The notes under the pieces are model-generated. The model ran no database searches, was not told the origin of the DNA, and was given only the letters and a program-made list of their open reading frames with translations. From Vibrio hannami (GTDB lineage: Bacteria; Pseudomonadota; Gammaproteobacteria; Enterobacterales; Vibrionaceae), in contig NZ_JARQZP010000007.1 of NCBI RefSeq assembly GCF_029589055.1, positions 496,001 through 560,000 of the forward strand: a stretch of DNA of 64,000 nucleotides. The letters run 5' to 3'. How positions within the stretch are numbered: position 1 is the first letter of the stretch; every line of letters begins with the position of its first letter. Of the stretch, positions 45,639 through 56,471 are shown piece by piece. A program made the translations under genes and the position numbers.

Positions 45639-47301
45639 ATCTTTCGCTCAACTCTTTGAAGAGTCTCTAAACGAACTAGAATTCCGCCAAGGTACTATTG
45701 TTAAAGGTACTGTAGTAGCAATTGAGAACGGTTTCGTTCTTGTTGATGCTGGCCTTAAATCTGAGTCTGCTATCCCAGCAGAGCAATTCAAGAACGCTGC
45801 TGGCGAACTTGAAGTAGAAGTTGGTTCTGAAATCGACGTTGCTCTAGACGCTGTAGAAGATGGCTTTGGTGAAACTCAGCTTTCTCGTGAGAAAGCTAAG
45901 CGTCACGAAGCTTGGATCGTTCTTGAGAAAGCATACGAAGAAGCTGAAACTGTTGTTGGTATCATCAACGGTAAAGTTAAAGGTGGTTTCACTGTAGAAC
46001 TAAACGGTATCCGTGCGTTCCTACCTGGTTCACTAGTAGATGTTCGCCCAATCCGCGACACTGCTCACCTAGAGAACAAAGAGCTAGAGTTCAAAGTAAT
46101 TAAGCTAGATCAGAAGCGCAACAACGTTGTTGTTTCTCGCCGTGCTGTTATCGAATCTGAAAACAGTGTTGAGCGTGACGAGCTTCTTGAAACTCTACAA
46201 GAAGGCAGCGAAGTTAAAGGTATCGTTAAGAACCTTACTGACTACGGTGCATTCGTAGACCTAGGTGGCGTTGACGGCCTACTACACATCACTGACATGG
46301 CTTGGAAGCGTGTTAAGCACCCATCTGAGATCGTAAACGTTGGTGACGAGATCCTAGTTAAAGTTCTTAAGTTCGACCGTGAGCGTACTCGCGTATCTCT
46401 AGGCCTTAAGCAGCTAGGTGAAGATCCATGGGTAGCAATCGCTAAGCGTTACCCAGAAGGTCACAAGCTAACTGGTCGTGTAACTAACCTAACTGACTAC
46501 GGCTGCTTCGTTGAAATCGAAGAAGGCGTTGAAGGTCTTGTACACGTTTCAGAAATGGATTGGACTAACAAGAACATCCACCCATCTAAAGTGGTTAACG
46601 TTGGCGACGAAGCTGAAGTTATGGTTCTTGAAATCGACGAAGAACGTCGTCGTATCTCTCTAGGTCTGAAGCAGTGTAAAGCTAACCCATGGCAGTCATT
46701 CGCTGAAGCTCAGGCTAAAGGCGATAAAGTAACTGGTAAGATCAAGTCTATCACTGACTTCGGTATCTTCATCGGTCTTGAAGGCGGCATCGACGGTCTT
46801 GTACACCTATCTGACATCTCTTGGAACGTTCCAGGTGAAGAAGCAGTACGTGAATACAAGAAAGGCGACGAGATCTCAGCAGTTGTTCTTGCAGTAGACG
46901 CAGAGCGTGAGCGTATTTCTCTTGGCGTTAAGCAAATGGAGAACGACCCGTTCAACGCATTTGTTGCTGACAACAAGAAAGGTGCTCTAGTTAACGGTAC
47001 TGTAACTGCAGTTGACGCAAAAGGTGCTACAATTGAAATTGTAGAGGGCGTTGAAGGTTACATCCGTGCTTCTGAAGTATCACGTGACCGTGTTGAAGAT
47101 GCATCTCTAATCCTAAGTGCTGGTGACAGCGTTGAAGCGAAGTTCACAGGTGTTGACCGTAAGAACCGCGTAATCAACCTATCTATCAAAGCTAAGGATG
47201 AAGCTGAAGAGCAAGAAGCAATGGCTTCACTGAACAAAGCTGATGAAGGCGCGTTCGGTAATGCTATGGCTGACGCATTCAAGGCTGCTAAAGGCGAATA
47301 A
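45631..47301 (+). CDS. rpsA: RpsA, ribosomal protein S1
   Basis: Binds mRNA and helps ribosomes start on structured leaders. 556 aa from the ATG at 45631 ([20 protein letters not shown]), as in E. coli, with only a weak ribosome site, which is characteristic of self-regulated rpsA. Six S1 repeats are visible, for example [40 protein letters not shown] and [20 protein letters not shown]. Codon use is strongly biased, as expected for high expression. Confidence 0.97.
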   Translation: MTESFAQLFEESLNELEFRQGTIVKGTVVAIENGFVLVDAGLKSESAIPAEQFKNAAGELEVEVGSEIDVALDAVEDGFGETQLSREKAKRHEAWIVLEKAYEEAETVVGIINGKVKGGFTVELNGIRAFLPGSLVDVRPIRDTAHLENKELEFKVIKLDQKRNNVVVSRRAVIESENSVERDELLETLQEGSEVKGIVKNLTDYGAFVDLGGVDGLLHITDMAWKRVKHPSEIVNVGDEILVKVLKFDRERTRVSLGLKQLGEDPWVAIAKRYPEGHKLTGRVTNLTDYGCFVEIEEGVEGLVHVSEMDWTNKNIHPSKVVNVGDEAEVMVLEIDEERRRISLGLKQCKANPWQSFAEAQAKGDKVTGKIKSITDFGIFIGLEGGIDGLVHLSDISWNVPGEEAVREYKKGDEISAVVLAVDAERERISLGVKQMENDPFNAFVADNKKGALVNGTVTAVDAKGATIEIVEGVEGYIRASEVSRDRVEDASLILSAGDSVEAKFTGVDRKNRVINLSIKAKDEAEEQEAMASLNKADEGAFGNAMADAFKAAKGE

Positions 47302-47309
47302 TCGTTCTG

Positions 47310-47334
47310 AGGGAGCCTGATGGCTCCCTTTTTT
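47310..47334 (+). terminator. Rho-independent terminator of rpsA
   Basis: GGGAGCC (47311-47317) pairs with GGCTCCC (47322-47328), loop TGAT, followed by TTTTTT. Confidence 0.9.
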
Positions 47335-47390
47335 CGATAATAACCTTTAAGATACCCAATGCGTTGGGATAACACAGTAATGAGGGATAT

Positions 47391-47675
47391 ATGACTAAAT
47401 CTGAACTTATTGAAAGACTCTGTGCTGAACAAACTCATCTTTCTGCTAAAGAAATTGAGGATGCCGTTAAGGACATTCTAGAGCATATGGCTTCTACCTT
47501 AGAAAGCGGTGACAGAATTGAAATTCGTGGTTTTGGCAGCTTCTCATTGCATTACCGTGAGCCTCGTGTAGGGCGCAACCCTAAAACTGGTGAGAAGGTT
47601 GAACTTGAAGGTAAATACGTACCTCACTTCAAACCTGGTAAAGAACTGCGTGAACGCGTAGATATTTACAGCTAA
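47391..47675 (+). CDS. ihfB: IhfB, integration host factor beta subunit
   Basis: DNA-bending histone-like protein. 94 aa: [20 protein letters not shown], then [20 protein letters not shown] and [21 protein letters not shown] lies upstream of the ATG. The beta-arm Pro is in RNPKTGEKV. Gene order rpsA-ihfB is conserved. Confidence 0.97.
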   Translation: MTKSELIERLCAEQTHLSAKEIEDAVKDILEHMASTLESGDRIEIRGFGSFSLHYREPRVGRNPKTGEKVELEGKYVPHFKPGKELRERVDIYS

Positions 47676-47693
47676 ATCATTAGTTAGAGTTAT

Positions 47694-47728
47694 AAAAAAG
47701 CGGCATATCTCCATATGCCGCTTTTTTA
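47694..47728 (+). terminator. Rho-independent terminator of ihfB
   Basis: A perfect GCGGCATAT / ATATGCCGC stem (47700-47708, 47713-47721) flanked by A6 and T6, giving a bidirectional form. Confidence 0.92.
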
Positions 47729-47814
47729 TGTCATGAAATCGAAGATTAGCGTGGTTTGTAAAGGCGATTTGCTGCATAATCAGAGGTCGGCGAAGACCCA
47801 GGGAGTAATGAACG

Positions 47815-48090
47815 ATGAAAATTATAAAAATCATTCTTGTTATCGCGCTATTCTTAGTTGCACTGGCATTAGGTGCACAAAATCAAGAAGTTGTAACATT
47901 CAACTATTTACTGGCAAAAGGCGATTTCCATTTATCTACTTTGCTGGGTGTGGTATTTGTGTCAGGTTTTGCATTAGCGTGGTTAATATTTGGCAGTATG
48001 CAACTGAAATCACAACTAACCATCAAAAAGTTAAACCGTCAGCTTAGAAAGCACTCTTCTTCTACACCTGCTGTAGAGAACAAAGCTTAA
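47815..48090 (+). CDS. lapA: LapA, lipopolysaccharide assembly protein A
   Basis: 91 aa with two membrane helices (about 3-22 and 40-62): MKIIKIILVIALFLVALALG and FHLSTLLGVVFVSGFALAWL, followed by a basic cytoplasmic tail. LapA works with LapB and FtsH to control LpxC levels. lapB begins 25 bp downstream. Confidence 0.92.
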   Translation: MKIIKIILVIALFLVALALGAQNQEVVTFNYLLAKGDFHLSTLLGVVFVSGFALAWLIFGSMQLKSQLTIKKLNRQLRKHSSSTPAVENKA

Positions 48091-48115
48091 TTGCGTATAA
48101 AGGTTTTACTAATCG

Positions 48116-49285
48116 ATGCTTGAGCTACTTTTCCTGTTGCTACCCATTGCAGCCGCTTATGGTTGGTATATGGGTAACCGTAGTGCGCGTCAGGATAAGC
48201 AGGAGCAGTCTCATCAGATATCCCGTCAGTATGTGACGGGTCTAAACCTTCTTTTGTCCGATCAATCGGATAAAGCGGTTGATCACTTCATTGAACTCCT
48301 TCAGGTTGATAATGAAACCATTGATACCCATTTAGCGCTGGGTAATTTGTTTCGTTCACGAGGTGAAGTTGATAGAGCCATTCGTATTCACCAGAACCTG
48401 ATTTCACGATCCGGTTTAACCATCGACCAGAAGAACCTCGCACTGCAACAGTTGGCGAAGGACTATATGGTCTCTGGCTTTTTAGATCGCGCAGAAAAGA
48501 TCTTTGAACAGCTCGTGGATGAGCCCTCCCACAAAGAAGCTGCACTAACGCAACTAGTCGCCATTTATCAACAGACCCGTGAGTGGAGCAAGGCGATTTA
48601 TTACGGGAATGCGCTAGTGAAATTAGGGCGCAAACGTATGAAAGCCAATATTGCACATTTCTGGTGTGAAATGGCAATGCAAGAACAAAGAGAGCAGAAT
48701 GTCTCAAAGGCTATTCAGTACTTTAAGCGAGCTCTTTCAGAAGACCCTAAATGTGTTCGGGCAAGCATCTCTCTTGGTAAGATGTACCTTGAAAATGAGG
48801 ACTACAAAAGCACCATCAAGTATATGGAAATGGTGCTAGAACAAGATATAGATTTTATTGCCGAAGTATTGCCGACCATCGCTGAGTGCTATCACCATTT
48901 AGGACAAGAACAGCAGCTGGTAGAGTTTTTGAGAGCTAGTATCTCAGCTGGTGCTGGGGTGTCTGCTGAACTTATGCTTGCCCAGATGGTGGCGCATCAT
49001 GAAGGAACGGCTTCAGCTCAGACCCTGCTAACACGCCAGCTTTTGAAAAACCCTACAATGAAAGGGTTCCATCGCCTTATGGATTACCACCTTGCGGAAG
49101 CTGAGGAAGGCCGAGCGAAAGATAGTTTGACTACACTTCAGGCGATGGTTGGTGAACAAATAAAAGTAAAACCACATCATCGATGTCGAAAATGTGGTTT
49201 TTCAACCCATTCACTCTATTGGCATTGCCCTTCCTGTAAAGGGTGGGGAACGATAAAGCCAATTCGTGGATTGGATGGGGAGTAA
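48116..49285 (+). CDS. lapB: LapB (YciM), TPR/rubredoxin regulator of LPS synthesis
   Basis: 389 aa. An N-terminal membrane anchor (MLELLFLLLPIAAAYGWYMG), a string of TPR repeats (about 40-320), and a C-terminal rubredoxin-like CRKCGFSTHSLYWHCPSCKG with two CxxC pairs (about 357-375). LapB stimulates FtsH-mediated degradation of LpxC. Confidence 0.95.
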   Translation: MLELLFLLLPIAAAYGWYMGNRSARQDKQEQSHQISRQYVTGLNLLLSDQSDKAVDHFIELLQVDNETIDTHLALGNLFRSRGEVDRAIRIHQNLISRSGLTIDQKNLALQQLAKDYMVSGFLDRAEKIFEQLVDEPSHKEAALTQLVAIYQQTREWSKAIYYGNALVKLGRKRMKANIAHFWCEMAMQEQREQNVSKAIQYFKRALSEDPKCVRASISLGKMYLENEDYKSTIKYMEMVLEQDIDFIAEVLPTIAECYHHLGQEQQLVEFLRASISAGAGVSAELMLAQMVAHHEGTASAQTLLTRQLLKNPTMKGFHRLMDYHLAEAEEGRAKDSLTTLQAMVGEQIKVKPHHRCRKCGFSTHSLYWHCPSCKGWGTIKPIRGLDGE

Positions 49286-49307
49286 TTTTTAGCTATTTCT
49301 ATCATTT

Positions 49308-49428
49308 GTCATCCCCGCGAAGGCGGGGATCTAGGTTAGTTTGTAGAAATAACTTCAGTTAATATATTTTTATTTCAGGTTTTGTAAGTAGATTCCAGCC
49401 TGTGCAGGCGCACGGCTAGTGGAATGAC
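49308..49428. repeat. REPIN-like palindromic pair, family 2, copy 1
   Basis: Left arm GTC-ATCCCCGC-GAAG-GCGGGGAT-CT (perfect 8-bp stem, 49311-49330); right arm starting AGATTCCA and ending TGGAATGAC (49390-49428), inverted relative to the left. It fills most of the lapB-pyrF gap. Confidence 0.75.
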
Positions 49429-49464
49429 GTGAATTTGGGTTTTATTAGAATTTTAGGAGAGAAA

Positions 49465-50160
49465 ATGCTGGATCAAAAAGTAATAGTAGCACTGGATTAC
49501 GACAATCAGGCGGATGCGCTTGCGTTTGTTGACCGAATCGATCCTGCTTCTTGTCGCCTGAAAGTGGGTAAAGAGATGTTTACCTTGTTTGGCCCTGAGT
49601 TTGTGAAGGAACTTCATAAACGAGGCTTCTCGGTATTTCTGGATCTTAAGTTCCACGATATTCCAAATACCTGTTCAAAAGCGGTAAGAGCTGCTACAGA
49701 GTTAGGTGTATGGATGGTGAACGTACACGCTAGTGGTGGCGAAAAGATGATGCGTGCGTCGCGTGAGATACTCGAACCGTATGGTAAAGATCGTCCGCTA
49801 TTGATTGGCGTAACAGTGCTTACCAGTATGGAACAAAACGATCTTGCGGGCATTGGCCTGGATATGGCACCTCAGGATCAGGTAATGCGACTTGCAACAC
49901 TTACTAGGAATAGTGGTCTTGATGGGGTTGTATGCTCTGCTCAGGAGTCTTCGATGCTAAAAACAAGCTTGGGTCAGGATTTTAAACTAATAACACCGGG
50001 AATTCGCCCTGCTGGCAGCGCTGCTGGTGACCAGAAGCGTATTATGACTCCGGTAGAAGCTGTGAATGCAGGCTCTGATTATCTGGTTATTGGTCGCCCG
50101 ATAACTCAGGCAGCAGATCCTGCAGCGGTATTGGCGGAGATTAATAAAACTCTAGGTTAA
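49465..50160 (+). CDS. pyrF: PyrF, orotidine-5'-phosphate decarboxylase
   Basis: Last step of UMP synthesis. 231 aa from the ATG at 49465 (TAGGAGAG upstream): [14 protein letters not shown], the catalytic [12 protein letters not shown] (about 60-71), [20 protein letters not shown] and [12 protein letters not shown]. All active-site motifs intact. Confidence 0.96.
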   Translation: MLDQKVIVALDYDNQADALAFVDRIDPASCRLKVGKEMFTLFGPEFVKELHKRGFSVFLDLKFHDIPNTCSKAVRAATELGVWMVNVHASGGEKMMRASREILEPYGKDRPLLIGVTVLTSMEQNDLAGIGLDMAPQDQVMRLATLTRNSGLDGVVCSAQESSMLKTSLGQDFKLITPGIRPAGSAAGDQKRIMTPVEAVNAGSDYLVIGRPITQAADPAAVLAEINKTLG

Positions 50161-50164
50161 AGAG

Positions 50165-50321
50165 CAAAGGTTACAGGTTACCGGACGGGCTTCGCCTTAC
50201 AGGCAACAGGGAAAACAAAAGCGTGAAGGTTTGCCTATCACGCTTTTTTCATATTTCTCATCCTGTGTCACTTGTCACTTGTCACTTGTCACTTGTCACC
50301 TGTCACCTGTCACCTGTCACC
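50165..50321 (+). repeat. Composite repeat: GGTTACAG block, terminator, eight TGTCACY heptamers
   Basis: Related to the element after sohB: AAAGGTTACAG, GGGC-TTC-GCC hairpin, TACAGGCAA, then a bidirectional terminator AAAAGCGTGA (50217-50226) / TCACGCTTTT (50238-50247). Next come four TGTCACT (50266-50293) and four TGTCACC (50294-50321) heptamers. The last base lies in the stop codon of miaE. Confidence 0.8.
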
Positions 50322-51091
50322 TAAACTGGAATCCCACTATGGAACTTAAAATCATCATCTGGTGATAAAATAAGCTCAGCTTCTATTTTTCCAAAGTAAG
50401 TAACTCTTTCTGAAATATCTTCACCAGCTATCTGCTCTGCCAACTCCAGATAATCCTTATAATGTCTTGCTTCTGAACGGAGCAGAGAAACATAAAATCT
50501 GGCAATATCGTCATCCATATGGGGAGCCAGTTTAGCGAAACGCTCGCAGGAACGAGCTTCTATAAATGCTCCAATAATCAACTTGTCGACCAGCGCACCT
50601 GGCTCATAGGTTCTCATATTACTAATCAGGCCTTTTGCATATCGTCCCGCAGTGATATTTTCATATGGAATACCCCGGTCTTCCATAATTTCCAACACCT
50701 GATAAAAATGATGTAGCTCTTCTTTGATTAGCAATACCATCTTATCGATAAGATCCCGGCTATAAGGAGAGTCTGCTTTCGCGATGATTGATTTGGAGAT
50801 ATTACTTTTTCCCTTCAGTGTCTCTAATGAACCAGCCTGTCGGTATGCAAAATCCTCGTAAGGCTTAAACCAGTCAAGCAACGCTGCAGCGCTACTGGGT
50901 TCTACGGCATATTTGCGAATGAGATACATGGCTGATTGACCTGCTTTCAGCTCACACATCAAATGATCGACTAAAACAGTCTTTAAGTTTTCAGGTTTCT
51001 TAGCTTCGATTATCCATTTATCGGGAGTAGCACACTGTAGAAACTGGTTTATCGGCTCGAGAAGGCTTTGGTATTCAGAAAGTATATTCAT
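50321..51091 (-). CDS. miaE: MiaE, tRNA 2-methylthio-N6-isopentenyladenosine hydroxylase
   Basis: Adds a hydroxyl to ms2i6A37 in tRNAs. A 256-aa diiron protein: iron ligands in KEELHHFYQVLEIM (about 122-136), GAFIEARSCERFAKL (about 175-190) and SLLRSEARHYKDYLEL. The stop codon abuts a heptamer tandem array. Confidence 0.92.
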   Translation of the reverse strand: MNILSEYQSLLEPINQFLQCATPDKWIIEAKKPENLKTVLVDHLMCELKAGQSAMYLIRKYAVEPSSAAALLDWFKPYEDFAYRQAGSLETLKGKSNISKSIIAKADSPYSRDLIDKMVLLIKEELHHFYQVLEIMEDRGIPYENITAGRYAKGLISNMRTYEPGALVDKLIIGAFIEARSCERFAKLAPHMDDDIARFYVSLLRSEARHYKDYLELAEQIAGEDISERVTYFGKIEAELILSPDDDFKFHSGIPV

Positions 51092-51161
51092 AGTAAGAGT
51101 CTGGTTTTATACAAAAAGGGCCGCATAAAGCGACCCTGGAGTTGATTTTATAGATAAGTAC

Positions 51162-51926
51162 TTACCATTTTTTCTTTTCGCCAAAAAGCGCTTCCATATC
51201 GCTATTACGCTCTTGCTCTTCCATAGCTAACAGGTCTTCAGCATTTTGATCTTTCTTATTTTGTTCTAGTTTATCAAGCATCCCCTGAAGCTTTTCTCGC
51301 GCCTGATTAGAATAAGAGTCATTTTTAGGCGCCAGAGCGTCGAGCCCTTTCTTAAGTAGTTGACGTGCAGTACCTACCTGATTACGCATTACCGCTTCGT
51401 TTGCACGTTTGATAACGTTCTCGATATTAATTCGGATCTGGATAGTTTCTAAACGGGCGTTCTCGGTTACATAAGATTGTGTATTGAAACGACCTTTATT
51501 GTGTTCGCTGCGAATAGTGTCGCGGAGTCTCTTAACCAGTTTAAGCATTATTATCGCTTGTTTATCACTGGTTGGAACTTTAAAAGATGTACTTTCGCCG
51601 CCGCTATAATTTTCTTTAAGCTGCTGAACCTGATTCTTCATATTTTCTCTACGCTGAGCTAGCTGGCGGTTTTTCGGATCCAGCTCACACATGGCATCCA
51701 GAGCATCAAGAATACGTTGGTTCAGGCAGACAAGTAGCTCCTGGCTAAATGGAAGGTGGTGAGCGTTACCAATAAGATCTTCCGTTGCATCTATGATGGC
51801 AATGTAGCGTGCAGACTCTTGTTTTCTTGCTGACTCAACCTTAGTGCGGTACTGAAGCATGACGTTATAGCCGATCACCAGAACGAGAAGTACAGCAACA
51901 AGAATTATAATTAAACCAATATTCAC
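51162..51926 (-). CDS. Membrane-anchored coiled-coil protein of unknown function
   Basis: I prefer the GTG at 51926 (254 aa, starting MNIGLIIILVAVLLVLVIGY) over the in-frame ATG at 51965, because GGATG lies just upstream and the protein then starts with its membrane helix (about 3-22). The rest is mostly helical and highly charged, with long heptad-like stretches (RLRDTIRSEHNKGRF, ARQLLKKGLDALAPKN, REKLQGMLDKLEQNKK) and an acidic/basic tail ending EALFGEKKKW. No catalytic motif is seen. Function unknown; conserved position between miaE and cysB. Confidence 0.75.
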   Translation of the reverse strand: MNIGLIIILVAVLLVLVIGYNVMLQYRTKVESARKQESARYIAIIDATEDLIGNAHHLPFSQELLVCLNQRILDALDAMCELDPKNRQLAQRRENMKNQVQQLKENYSGGESTSFKVPTSDKQAIIMLKLVKRLRDTIRSEHNKGRFNTQSYVTENARLETIQIRINIENVIKRANEAVMRNQVGTARQLLKKGLDALAPKNDSYSNQAREKLQGMLDKLEQNKKDQNAEDLLAMEEQERNSDMEALFGEKKKW

Positions 51927-52083
51927 AAAGTTACATCCAAATAAGTGTTTACAATTGGGCGTCAAATAGAATACACCAAACTTGCGTATTCAGCACATCA
52001 TTATCAATGTTGATATTCGACAACGTAACGAAAAACGCAGAATAGTTATAAATTCTGTGTGTTTGGTTACAAAACTAGCATAG

Positions 52084-53175
<1,092 letters not shown>

Positions 53176-53231
53176 TTTTCTTCCTTTCCGAAATCCTTCT
53201 CCTTAGAATGGCGACAAACTAAGGGGAAGGT

Positions 53232-54425
53232 ATGTTATCCAGATTTTCACAACTCGACTCACTGTTAACCCAGTGCCAGAATTATTGGCGAATAGAGCCT
53301 TTTCAACTGAGTAGTAAAGATACTCTTCCCTGGAACGATTCGAATAACGAGCTTGTAGAGTGGCTGGAAAAACTTTCACCTGAACAGGTTGTTGCTTACA
53401 AGGCCGATACAAAAAGCCTGATACATGCCATTTCGCTGTTTCTCCCTTTTATAAGTGAGCTTGAAGAGCTTATAAAATTGCCAGAAGAAAAGATAAACGA
53501 ACTCCAACTTGAAAGAGGCCTGGATACTGGTATACCTGGCCGAAAACTGACACAAATAGTATCAATGGGTACTTGTTCTTTGCAGCATCACGTTGGTGAC
53601 GAATGGTTAGAATGGTGTTCTGGAAAGGGGTATCTAGGGCGAATTTTAGCGGCTAAGTCAGGCGAAAAAGTTACAAGCCTAGAGTGGCAGAATGAACTTT
53701 GTATTTCTGGTCAACAAGAAGCCGATACACGCCATTTGCCGATGGAGTTTGTACAGGGGGATGCCTTTTCTCCTGAGGTGGAACTGCTATTTAAACCAAA
53801 TCAACATGCTGTAGCTCTGCATGCTTGTGGTGATTTGCATGTTCAACTGATTCGTCGTGCTACCGAGCATCATCTAAAAGGAATCACTATATCTCCATGT
53901 TGTTACCACCTTATCCGTGATGATTTATATCAACCGCTTTCTGAGCCAGCAAAACAGTCGACGTTGAAATTTAGTAAGTCGGAACTGAGAATACCTTTGC
54001 AGGAAACAGTGACTGGCGGAGAAAGGGTCAAAAAGCACCGTGAGCTTGAAATGAGCTACAGGTTAGGATTGGACTTATTGTTAACCTTGGAAACAGGCTC
54101 CAAGGAATACGTCTCTATTCCAAGTGTTAAAAAGTCCGAACTTGCTAATGGCTTTGAATATTTCTGTCGTTGGGCTGCTGAGAAAAAGGGCTTGTGTTTA
54201 CCTGAGGTTGATTTGGAATTCTGGTGTCAGAAAGGGATAGAGCGTTTCTGGAAAATGGAAAAAATCAGTTTAGTTCAACAGGTTTTCAGAAGGCCGCTGG
54301 AAATATGGTTAGCTTTAGACCGGGCACTATATCTGGAAGAGAAAGGGTATAAGGTGTCAGTGTCTACGTTCTGTGAGAAAAGCGTAACGCCGAGGAATAT
54401 TTTGATTCACGGGGGCAGGATTTAG
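53232..54425 (+). CDS. SAM-dependent methyltransferase, uncharacterised
   Basis: 397 aa. The middle holds a Rossmann methyltransferase domain: WLEWCSGKGYLGRILAAKSG (about 128-147, glycine-rich SAM loop), VTSLEWQNELC, VALHACGDLHVQLIRRATEH (about 195-214) and a metal- or substrate-like SPCCYH motif. This resembles the Methyltransf_25/GSTCD type of Vibrio and Shewanella proteins. Target unknown. It is preceded by AGGGGAAGG. Confidence 0.8.
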   Translation: MLSRFSQLDSLLTQCQNYWRIEPFQLSSKDTLPWNDSNNELVEWLEKLSPEQVVAYKADTKSLIHAISLFLPFISELEELIKLPEEKINELQLERGLDTGIPGRKLTQIVSMGTCSLQHHVGDEWLEWCSGKGYLGRILAAKSGEKVTSLEWQNELCISGQQEADTRHLPMEFVQGDAFSPEVELLFKPNQHAVALHACGDLHVQLIRRATEHHLKGITISPCCYHLIRDDLYQPLSEPAKQSTLKFSKSELRIPLQETVTGGERVKKHRELEMSYRLGLDLLLTLETGSKEYVSIPSVKKSELANGFEYFCRWAAEKKGLCLPEVDLEFWCQKGIERFWKMEKISLVQQVFRRPLEIWLALDRALYLEEKGYKVSVSTFCEKSVTPRNILIHGGRI

Positions 54426-54504
54426 GTTACAGGAAAGAAAAAAGCGTGGAGGTTTGCCCCTCACGCTTTTTGCATATTTATCACTGTAACCTGTAACCTG
54501 TAAC
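54426..54504. repeat. Composite repeat: GGTTACAGG, terminator, CTGTAAC x3
   Basis: TTAGGTTACAGG, terminator stem AAAAAGCGTG (54439-54448) / CACGCTTTTT (54462-54471), then three exact CTGTAAC heptamers (54484-54504) just before the ald stop. Smallest of the three terminator-bearing copies. Confidence 0.78.
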
Positions 54505-54505
54505 C

Positions 54506-55630
54506 TTAGTTAAACATCGCAATTGCTGTTTCAGGCTCAACGTATTCAAGGTCAAAACCTTCAGCAACCTCTTTGCATGTCACTTTACCGTGAATCACAT
54601 TCAGGCCAGCCAGGAATCCTTGATCTTCAAGAAGCGCTTCTCTGTAACCTTTATTGGCAAGTTTAATGATGTATGGCAGCGTTGCATTATTTAGAGCAAA
54701 AGTAGAAGTTCTGGCTACGGCGCCTGGCATATTGGCCACGCAGTAGTGAACAACATCATCAACAATGTATGTTGGATCCGCGTGTGTTGTTGCATGAGAA
54801 GTCTCGAAACAGCCACCCTGGTCGATTGCTACATCAACAATCGCTGCGCCCGGTTTCATCTTCTTAATATGCTCTTTAGTCACCAATTTAGGCGCTGCTG
54901 CACCAGGGATAAGAACCGCACCTACTACTAAATCGGCTTCAAGAACATGCTTCTCTAGTGCATCCTCGGTAGAGAATACTACTTTCGCGCGTCCCTGGAA
55001 CTCTTCATCCAGAGCTCTCAGTGTATTGATGTTCCTATCCAGAATAGTGACATCTGCTCGCATGCCTACCGCCATTCTTGCCGCATTAGAACCGACGACA
55101 CCACCACCAACAACAACGACCTTAGCTGGTTCAACACCAGGCACACCACCTAGAAGAAGACCACGTCCACCGTGAGATTTCTCCAAAGTTTGAGCTCCAG
55201 CCTGAATAGACATGCGTCCTGCGACTTCAGACATTGGCGCTAATAGTGGAAGATGACCCGCATTATCTGTTACAGTCTCATATGCTATACAGATGGCTTT
55301 ACTCTTGATAAGCTCATCTGTCTGTGGAAAATCTGGTGCAAGGTGTAAATAGGTGAACAATATTTGCCCTTCACGGAGCATGGCACGCTCAACAGATTGA
55401 GGTTCTTTAACCTTTACAATCATGTCTGCTTTGGCAAATACGTCTGAAGCAGTTGGAAGAATGGATGCACCCACTGCGACGTAATCGTCGTCAGAAAAGC
55501 CGATGCCCGCCCCTGCATTGGTTTCAACAAAGACTTGGTGTCCATGAGAGGTAAGCTCTCTCACGCTGGCTGGAATCATACCAACACGATATTCGTGGTT
55601 TTTGATTTCTTTAGGTACGCCAATGATCAT
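54506..55630 (-). CDS. ald: Ald, alanine dehydrogenase
   Basis: NAD-dependent interconversion of alanine and pyruvate. 374 aa: MIIGVPKEIKNHEYRVGMIP with the pyruvate-binding Arg, VKVKEPQ (catalytic Lys), HLAPDFPQT, NAD-binding VVVVGGGVVGSNAARMAVGM, and DVAIDQGGCFETSHATTHAD. Divergent from lrp, whose product is its likely regulator. Confidence 0.95.
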   Translation of the reverse strand: MIIGVPKEIKNHEYRVGMIPASVRELTSHGHQVFVETNAGAGIGFSDDDYVAVGASILPTASDVFAKADMIVKVKEPQSVERAMLREGQILFTYLHLAPDFPQTDELIKSKAICIAYETVTDNAGHLPLLAPMSEVAGRMSIQAGAQTLEKSHGGRGLLLGGVPGVEPAKVVVVGGGVVGSNAARMAVGMRADVTILDRNINTLRALDEEFQGRAKVVFSTEDALEKHVLEADLVVGAVLIPGAAAPKLVTKEHIKKMKPGAAIVDVAIDQGGCFETSHATTHADPTYIVDDVVHYCVANMPGAVARTSTFALNNATLPYIIKLANKGYREALLEDQGFLAGLNVIHGKVTCKEVAEGFDLEYVEPETAIAMFN

Positions 55631-55786
55631 CCTGACTCCTTAATATTTATTGGTTGTATTAACTGTTTGTAGGGCATTTTGTTAGAGATATTAGCTAGTA
55701 TATAAATCAAATGGGAAAATTTGATTCTGAATATTAATAAATTGTAGTATATATTTTTGCAAGGAAGTATTAAGGTGGAATAAAAA

Positions 55787-56281
55787 ATGGCAGACAACTA
55801 CAAAAAACCGTCTAAGGAACTTGATCGAATCGATCGAAATATTTTAAATGAGCTACAGAAAGACGGACGTATTTCGAATGTTGAACTGTCTAAGCGCGTG
55901 GGGCTTTCGCCTACACCTTGCTTGGAACGTGTTCGCCGTTTGGAGCGTCAGGGATACATTACGGGCTATACCGCACTGTTAAATCCTCAATATCTGGATG
56001 CATCATTGCTTGTGTTCGTTGAGATAACATTGAACCGTGGCGCACCTGATGTATTTGAGCAATTTAATACAGCAGTGCAGAAATTGGATGATATTCAGGA
56101 GTGTCATCTTGTATCAGGTGATTTTGACTATCTTCTTAAAACCCGAGTATCTGATATGAGTGCATATCGTAAACTGCTTGGTGACACACTTCTACGTCTA
56201 CCTGGTGTAAATGACACACGTACTTATGTAGTAATGGAAGAAGTTAAACAGACCAACCAACTGGTTATCAAAACAAGATAG
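55787..56281 (+). CDS. lrp: Lrp, leucine-responsive regulatory protein
   Basis: Global regulator of amino-acid metabolism. 164 aa: helix-turn-helix NVELSKRVGLSPTPCLERVR (about 35-55) and a RAM ligand domain with VFVEITLNRGAPDVFEQF and CHLVSGDFDYLLKTRV. Nearly identical in form to E. coli Lrp. It is divergent from ald over a 156-bp AT-rich region. Confidence 0.96.
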   Translation: MADNYKKPSKELDRIDRNILNELQKDGRISNVELSKRVGLSPTPCLERVRRLERQGYITGYTALLNPQYLDASLLVFVEITLNRGAPDVFEQFNTAVQKLDDIQECHLVSGDFDYLLKTRVSDMSAYRKLLGDTLLRLPGVNDTRTYVVMEEVKQTNQLVIKTR

Positions 56282-56374
56282 CAGTAAATAAAGTCAAAAC
56301 CCTGTCAATTGTTGTCCTGGTTGCGCGGTCTTCAGTTGTTTACTTACTGGGTTTTGGCTTTAATTGGGGTAAAT

Positions 56375-56405
56375 CGAGCGGCTTTGGCCGCTCGGACTGT
56401 TTTTA
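56375..56405 (+). terminator. Rho-independent terminator of lrp
   Basis: CGAGCGGC (56375-56382) pairs with GCCGCTCG (56387-56394), loop TTTG, then GACTGTTTTTA. Confidence 0.88.
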
Positions 56406-56471
56406 TGCTCATTCCATTGTCGAGTTATGAGACTCGGCAACGGAATTAGTATTACAAAATCAGAAAATGAT

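Noticed and set aside
50266-50321. Possible CRISPR array at the TGTCACY repeats
   Set aside because: The units are 7 bp, contiguous and without spacers; no cas genes nearby.
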